64,000 nucleotides of DNA, taken from the NCBI GenBank assembly GCA_016710385.1, contig JADJVX010000022.1:124001-188000 (forward strand), in the 5' to 3' direction. This document shows positions 59,601 to 64,000 of the stretch, one piece after another. A program made the translations under genes and the position numbers. The notes under the pieces are model-generated. The model worked only from the letters and a program-made list of their open reading frames with translations, was not told the DNA's origin and ran no database searches. Each line of letters starts with the position of its first letter. The stretch's first letter is position 1. Source of the stretch: Actinomycetales bacterium. GTDB taxonomy: Bacteria; Actinomycetota; Actinomycetes; Actinomycetales; Dermatophilaceae.

Positions 59601-62600
59601 GCCGGCATAGTCACCCGAGCAGGTGTAGTGGACCGTCGCCGTGCCGGACTTCGGCACCGTTACGGCCGCACCTTCGGTGATCGTGCAGGTCACGCCGGCG
59701 ATGTCGACCACGTCGGTCACCGTCGCGGTGATGTCCTGCCAGTCGTTGCTGTTGGTCAGCGTGATGGTGCCGGTCAGGGCCTGCGCCGAGTCGGTGTAGC
59801 CGTTCGGGGTCACCGTCACGCCGTAGTCGACCGTCGCCAACTGGCCCGCCGCGATCGTCTGGGTCGCCGGGCTGGCCGACTTGGCAATCGTCCAGTCGTA
59901 GGTGCGGGTGTATCCGCCGGCGGCCGTCTTGGTCACCGTGAGGTCGCGCCCGACACAGACCGTCACGCTCGCCGAGGCGGACTGGCCGGTCTCGGTGATG
60001 GCAGCGGTGTTGTCGTATGCCGTGCACGTGCCGGCCACGCCGTCACGGGTGATCGTGTCGGTGTAGGTCGTCGACGCAGGCGCGCTGAGGTAGTCCAACG
60101 TGCCGAGCGTCTTGGCCGAGCCGCCCGCCGGAGTGTCGGTCACCGTGATGGTGCGGTCGCTCTCGGTGGTGGGGGCCCCGAAGTCGACGGTTGCCGACCC
60201 GGATGCCGTGCCTGTGGCGGTGTGAGCCGCCGCTGCGTCCCACGTCACGGTCGCGGTGTTGGACCCGGTGTATGCCGGCTGGCTCGCGAACGTGCACGAG
60301 TAGGCCAGCGGCACCGACTGCCCGGCCGCGATGACGACGTCGCTGCCGCCGGACACCGTGCACGAGGCACCGATGTCGGTGAGGTCGACGACGTCAGCAG
60401 TGATCGACTGCCAGGTGTTGGGGTTGGTCACCGTGATGGTGCCGGTCATCGTCCACGTGGAGTCGGTCGAACCGGCCTTGGCCACGACGATGTCGTAGGA
60501 CGAGGTCACCGGGGTGCCGGCTGGAGTCGAGACCTGCGGGGCGGCCGCAGTCTTGGTGATGGTCCAGTCGTAGTCACGGTGATAGCTCGTCGCGACCGTC
60601 TTGGTCACGGTGAGGTCGGCACCACGGCAGGCTTCGACGGTGGCGCTGTCCGAGCCGCCGGTCGAGAGGGTCGCGGTGTTCTCGAAGGTCTGGCAGGTGC
60701 CGGCGGTGCCGACGTTCCAGACGTGCGAGTAGGTGAGCGTCGTCGCCGATCCGTCACCGGCCGAGACGACGGTGGCGTCGCCCGCCCAGCCGGCGACCGG
60801 GTCGGTCACCGTGGTCGTCGCGTTGGTGACCACGGGGGTCACGGCGGCGAAGTCGACCGAGGCGCTCGGCGTGAGCTGTCCCGCGGCGACGTAGCCGGTG
60901 GCCGGCCACGACACCGTCGCGGTGTTGTCGACCGAGCCGGTCGGCACGGCGTCGAGCGCGCAGCTGTAGGTCACCGTCAGCGTCCCCTTGGCCGGCAGGA
61001 CCCGGTCGTCCGAGGTGAGCTGGCAGGTCGCACCAGCCATCACGTCGGACACGGTCACCGTGAGCGCGACGTCGTTGGGGTTGGTCACCGTGATCGATCC
61101 GGTCACCGTGGCGCCGGTGTCGTGCTTGGTCGGCGTGACGACGACGCTGTATGCCGCGGTGACATCACCGGTGGCCGGGTCGGCGTAGAGCCGGTCGGCC
61201 GGGCCGGTCTTGTCGACCGTCCAGGTCCAGTCGCGGGCGTAGGCACCCGTGGCGGACTTGGTGGCGGTGATGGCGGCGGCACGGCATACCTGCACCGTGG
61301 CGTCGTCGGAGCCGCCGGTCGAGAGGGTCGCGGTGTTGGTGAAGTCCACGCAGGTGCCGGCGGTGCCGGTCCAGGTGTGGGTGTATTCGACCGACTGCAC
61401 CCCGTCGGCCGCGGCGAACGGGCCGTAGCTCGAGGCCGGGGCGTTGGGGTCGGTGAAGGTCACCGTGTCGTCGGTCTCGGTCGGGACGACCGCACCGAAG
61501 TCGACCGTCGCGCTCGGGCTGAGCTGCCCGGCCGGCACATAGGACACCGCCGGCCAGGTGACGGTCGCAGTGTTGGTGACCGTGCCGGTGGGCACCGACG
61601 CCAGGGTGCAGGTGTAGTTCACTGCGACCGAGCCGTTCGCCGGGACCTCGACCGTGGCCGGGGTCACGGCACAGGCGACATCACCGAGCGCGTCGGTCAC
61701 GGTGGCCGTGAGCGCGACGTCATTGGGGTTGGTCACCGTCACCGAACCGGACACCACGGCACCCGAGTCAGTCTTGCTGGGCGTCACCGTCACCGTGTAG
61801 GTGGCGGTGGCCGCACCGGTCGTCGGGTCGGCGACCAGCTGGGTGGCGGCAGCGTCCTTGGCGATGGCCCAGTCCCAGTCGCGGGCGAAGGAACCCGTGG
61901 CCGACTTGGTCGCCGTGACCGCTGCGTAGCCACAGACCGTCGCGGATGCCGTGTCGGTGGCACCGGTCTCGATGATCGTCGCCGTGTTGTCCACGGTGAG
62001 GCACGAGCCGGTGGGCGCTGTGACGACCTTGCTGTAGCCGAACGTCTTGGGCGACTCGCCGATCGCGGCGGTGCCCAGAGTCGTCGTGACCCCGTCCATC
62101 GTGTCGGTGACAGTCACCTCGGCGTTGGTCTCGTGGGCCAGGTCCATCGTGTACTTCGTCGTGCCGACGGCCGAGCCGTGGGCGGTGAAGGCAGCAGCCT
62201 GGTCCCAGGTCACGGTCGCGACGTTGGTGCCCGAGTAGGACTCCGGCGCAACGGCATACGTGCAGGTGTAGTCGAGCGTGACGGTGCCACCGGCTTCCGC
62301 GAGGGTGGCGGTCTGGTCACCGGTGATCGTGCAGCTGGCACCTTCCTCCGTGAGGGAGTCGGTGACACCGGTGAGCGTGACGGGCTGCCAGGTGTTGAGG
62401 TTGGTCACCGTGATCGTGCCGGAGACCGTCCAGCCGGAGTCGATCTGGCCGGTCTTGATGGCGGTCACCTCGTAGGGGATCGTCACCTCGGTGCCGGCGG
62501 CAACCGACCCAGGGAAGTCGAGGAAAGTCTTGTCGACGGCCCAGGTGTAGGTCGTGTCGTAGCTGCCGACCGCGGTCTTGTCGACCACGAGGTCGGCACC

Positions 62601-64000
62601 GACGCACATCTGCACGGTGGCCGTCGCCGTGTCGGCGTTGGCTGCCGTGTCGAACGACGCGGTGTTGTCGTAACTCGTGCAGCTGCCGGGTGCGGAGTCG
62701 CTCGCAGGCTTGGTCACCGAATAGGTGATGGTCTGCGAGGCGGGGTCATCCCACACCGCGGTGCCGATTTGCACCGGGGTGTCGCCGGTCTTGTCGTCCC
62801 AAACGACGATCGACTTGTCGACCGAGTTGGTCTCGGTGAACACAACCGGCGAGATCGAGGCCGATGCCGTGCCGCTGACCGGCTGGCCGGAGACCGGCTC
62901 GGCCGTCCAGGCGACGGTGGCCGTGTTGGAGGCGACGGCCGGGGGCGCACCGAGCCCGGTGCACGCGTAGGCGACGTCGGCCGAGCCACTCGCCGAGACC
63001 GCGACCGTTGCCCCGTTGGGGTAGGTGCACGCAGCGGCTGCGCCATAGGGCAGGTCGGTGACGGTGGCCGACACCGGGAAGGCGTTGGGGTTGGTCACGG
63101 TGACCGTGCCCGTCATCGCCCAGTCGGAGTCGGTGGTGGCGCCAGGGGTGGCCGTCACCGTGTAGGTGAAGGTGGCGGTGCCGTCGGGAGCGACCTCGAC
63201 CAGGGTGTCGGCCGCGGACTTGGCGATGGTCCAGTCGTAGGTGCGGGTGAAGGTGCCCGCTGCCGTCTTGGTCGCCGTCGGCGCCTTGACGATGCACAGC
63301 TGGACACTCGCGCTGTCGGACTGGCCGGTCGAGCTGATCGTCGCGGTGTTGTCGATCGTCTGGCACTGACCGACCGAGCCGGTCAGGGTGACGTCGTAGC
63401 TCGCGCTGCCGGACTCGGTGAAGGTGCCGACGACGCCATTCGGCGCCATCGGGTCGGTCACAGTGATCGACGCGTCGACCGAGCCGGTCAACGTGCCGGT
63501 GACACCCGCAGAGCCGGTGGCGGTGCCGACGGCCGTGTGGGCCGCCGAGGCATCCCACGTCGCGGTGGCCGTGTTGGTGCCGGACAGGGTGCCCAGCGTG
63601 GCCGGGTCCGCGCCCGCCGCAACCGAGCAGGTGTAGGGCAGCGTGGCGTCGGCGCCGGGCAGGATCGTCACCGTCGCGTCACCGGTGATCGAGCAGGTCA
63701 GCCCGGCAATGTCGACGGTGTCGCTCACCGTGGCGGTGATGGACTCGAAGGCGTTGGGGTTGTGCACGACGATGTCGCCCGAGAGCGTCCACGCGGTCGG
63801 CGTGGGAGTGCCGCGGGTGACGTCGACCGTGTAGGTGACGGTGGTGTCGCCGCCCTCGCCGACGACGATCGAGGTCTTGTCGACCGACTTGGCAATCGTC
63901 CACGGGTAGGTCTGGGTGTAGCCGGCATTGGCGGTCTTGGTGACCGTGAGCGGCGAGGCTCCACACAGGTCCTGCGAGACCGTGTCGCTGTCGAGCTCGA
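56670..64000 (-). CDS. giant DUF11-like repeat surface protein, 5' end cut by window edge
   Basis: About 2440 residues lie in the window and the frame is open at base 64000. At least ten modules of roughly 200 residues are seen. Each starts like LTVTKTA-GSYTRTYDWTI-KS and continues with TVTNPN and a TNTATVTWD-like strand. It ends with a Cys-containing segment (C-x-NTA-I). Paired cysteines or internal isopeptide bonds are likely. The modules resemble the DUF11/conserved-repeat type of adhesin stalk. The last 190 residues are different: GDGTIGFWSNKNGQAIITGG, then a helical domain ending in RILVVG. No LPXTG signal or membrane anchor is visible at the C-terminus, so attachment, if any, must use another route. 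Twin hairpins follow the gene. Confidence 0.88.
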   Translation of the reverse strand, partial: ELDSDTVSQDLCGASPLTVTKTANAGYTQTYPWTIAKSVDKTSIVVGEGGDTTVTYTVDVTRGTPTPTAWTLSGDIVVHNPNAFESITATVSDTVDIAGLTCSITGDATVTILPGADATLPYTCSVAAGADPATLGTLSGTNTATATWDASAAHTAVGTATGSAGVTGTLTGSVDASITVTDPMAPNGVVGTFTESGSASYDVTLTGSVGQCQTIDNTATISSTGQSDSASVQLCIVKAPTATKTAAGTFTRTYDWTIAKSAADTLVEVAPDGTATFTYTVTATPGATTDSDWAMTGTVTVTNPNAFPVSATVTDLPYGAAAACTYPNGATVAVSASGSADVAYACTGLGAPPAVASNTATVAWTAEPVSGQPVSGTASASISPVVFTETNSVDKSIVVWDDKTGDTPVQIGTAVWDDPASQTITYSVTKPASDSAPGSCTSYDNTASFDTAANADTATATVQMCVGADLVVDKTAVGSYDTTYTWAVDKTFLDFPGSVAAGTEVTIPYEVTAIKTGQIDSGWTVSGTITVTNLNTWQPVTLTGVTDSLTEEGASCTITGDQTATLAEAGGTVTLDYTCTYAVAPESYSGTNVATVTWDQAAAFTAHGSAVGTTKYTMDLAHETNAEVTVTDTMDGVTTTLGTAAIGESPKTFGYSKVVTAPTGSCLTVDNTATIIETGATDTASATVCGYAAVTATKSATGSFARDWDWAIAKDAAATQLVADPTTGAATATYTVTVTPSKTDSGAVVSGSVTVTNPNDVALTATVTDALGDVACAVTPATVEVPANGSVAVNYTCTLASVPTGTVTNTATVTWPAVSYVPAGQLSPSATVDFGAVVPTETDDTVTFTDPNAPASSYGPFAAADGVQSVEYTHTWTGTAGTCVDFTNTATLSTGGSDDATVQVCRAAAITATKSATGAYARDWTWTVDKTGPADRLYADPATGDVTAAYSVVVTPTKHDTGATVTGSITVTNPNDVALTVTVSDVMAGATCQLTSDDRVLPAKGTLTVTYSCALDAVPTGSVDNTATVSWPATGYVAAGQLTPSASVDFAAVTPVVTNATTTVTDPVAGWAGDATVVSAGDGSATTLTYSHVWNVGTAGTCQTFENTATLSTGGSDSATVEACRGADLTVTKTVATSYHRDYDWTITKTAAAPQVSTPAGTPVTSSYDIVVAKAGSTDSTWTMTGTITVTNPNTWQSITADVVDLTDIGASCTVSGGSDVVIAAGQSVPLAYSCTFASQPAYTGSNTATVTWDAAAAHTATGTASGSATVDFGAPTTESDRTITVTDTPAGGSAKTLGTLDYLSAPASTTYTDTITRDGVAGTCTAYDNTAAITETGQSASASVTVCVGRDLTVTKTAAGGYTRTYDWTIAKSASPATQTIAAGQLATVDYGVTVTPNGYTDSAQALTGTITLTNSNDWQDITATVTDVVDIAGVTCTITEGAAVTVPKSGTATVHYTCSGDYAGDYTGTNTATATWDAAAAATPTGTASGTADVALTQTAVNDTITVTDTPAGQPTVTLGTATWADGPHTFPTYSAQFGGVAGTCTAYENTASITEIPGRSATASTEVCVGADVTVSKTAAGTFTRTYPWTITKSAAETQVQTTPAGDAVFSYTVAAIPGAPVDSAWSMGGTITVTNPNDFQPVTVDITDVPNVGGGAVCTVTDGAGVIVPAGGSASRDYTCTLTGMPSSYSAGTNTATATVTSGTVSTAAVTSSAAPVVFTEATSVDKSVTVLDDKTVPGASTSLGTADWNAAGTPVTFTYSVTQHPTAVGACTAYTNTAWIDLATASDPSASTTVQACVGANLTVSKTATGSYDRLYTWDIDKSLAAGVPTKVVGGTSVDFPYTVTVTKTGYVDSGWTLSGTITVTNPNTWQDITAEVTDTLGLGGGAACTVAGGSSVVVLRGQSVTLDYSCTFASQPAYTGSNTATVTWDAAAAHTATGSAATTVPVELTLDQSTDQAITVSDTQYTPATPWTLDYLTAADSTPFTYTLTHVAKTGSCETFVNTAKIDQTGESDSVTATLCGGADLTVSKTATASFTRTYLWTIDKRGTSPAATLATSVSVPYTVDVLPNGYVDSAWTVTGTITVKNPNDWQSVTVSIADALDISGPTCTVNGGTTTLTLAAGESRTVNYTCTGQPSSYTGTNTATVTWDKAAAFTASGSATGSAGVTYVMTKEVNKVITVTDKVTGSTTVKTLGTVNWSTGITTVNTAGGVTGAIGGWQFRYSNTYAVPTNGCTSYTNTATITQTGQSDAVTVSVCGPPWIGDGTIGFWSNKNGQAIITGGAYTKTLVGTKYINVCNVTTWLRQFAPFQDLSATATCAQVGTYVLNVIKAANASGATMNAMLKAQMLAAALNYYYTTIEPRRSAPAGSLSTMVFDISPWSGAFGGATTMTLLQMLQYASSQSNVAGSIWYAQNKTTQGLAKDAFAAVNMSRILVVG

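Overview
The window is high-GC DNA with dense minus-strand operons, ATGA/GTGA start-stop overlaps and GTG/TTG starts. Together with WXG100 proteins, EccC-type ATPases, a transmembrane Ser/Thr kinase with FHA partners, and a dnaX/recR/ask/asd neighbourhood, this points to an actinobacterium, most likely of the Micrococcales (Intrasporangiaceae/Dermatophilaceae-like). The genus cannot be fixed from the sequence alone.

Layout. 1-1.9 kb: 5' part of a DEAD-box helicase gene and a decayed trypsin-like protease. 2.0-11.3 kb (minus strand): type VII secretion module 1, with a FHA protein, an FHA-containing EccC/EssC-like ATPase, two small WXG100-like proteins, a large LXG/WXG-like candidate effector and two unknown proteins. 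11.5-15.0 kb: two convergent acyl-CoA ligases separated by a strong bidirectional hairpin. 15.1-26.5 kb (minus): module 2, with a WXG100-headed alanine/glycine-rich protein, an LpqN-like protein, an FHA protein, a second EccC-like ATPase, two WXG100 proteins and two zinc-ribbon membrane proteins. 26.6-44.5 kb (mostly minus): a signalling block like the Bifidobacterium PFNA cluster (kinase, fn3 protein, AAA ATPase, DUF58, transglutaminase, PrpC phosphatase). It holds a PP2C phosphatase, an FHA protein, a transmembrane Ser/Thr kinase, another FHA protein, a 2077-residue Ig/FN3 protein, and moxR-DUF58-transglutaminase-moxR, where the two moxR copies are almost identical DNA. 44.6-53.4 kb: DUF6636-like lipoprotein, asd, ask, DUF5063-like, recR, ADP-ribosylglycohydrolase, plsC and a frameshifted dnaX. 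53.5-55.8 kb: an ABC transporter pair. 55.9-56.5 kb: an array of hairpin repeats. 56.7-64 kb: the 3' part of a giant repeat surface-protein gene.

The 2-44.5 kb block reads as one functional neighbourhood. WXG100 substrates, two EccC motors and membrane proteins with zinc ribbons would form a secretion machine. Six FHA proteins, one kinase and one PP2C phosphatase suggest that it is controlled by threonine phosphorylation. Four proteins (kinase, FHA protein, both zinc-ribbon proteins) carry the same short RTVN motif in disordered linkers. Two recurring DNA elements (a GGGGAG dyad, and a direct repeat GTCGCA-N5-GTCGCR) lie upstream of the minus-strand transcription units and suggest co-regulation. 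No EccB, EccD, EccE or mycosin gene is recognisable in the window.

At whole-window scale the word GGTATGCC/GGCATACC is far commoner than base composition predicts and forms inverted pairs at gene ends, resembling the organisation of DNA uptake sequences elsewhere.
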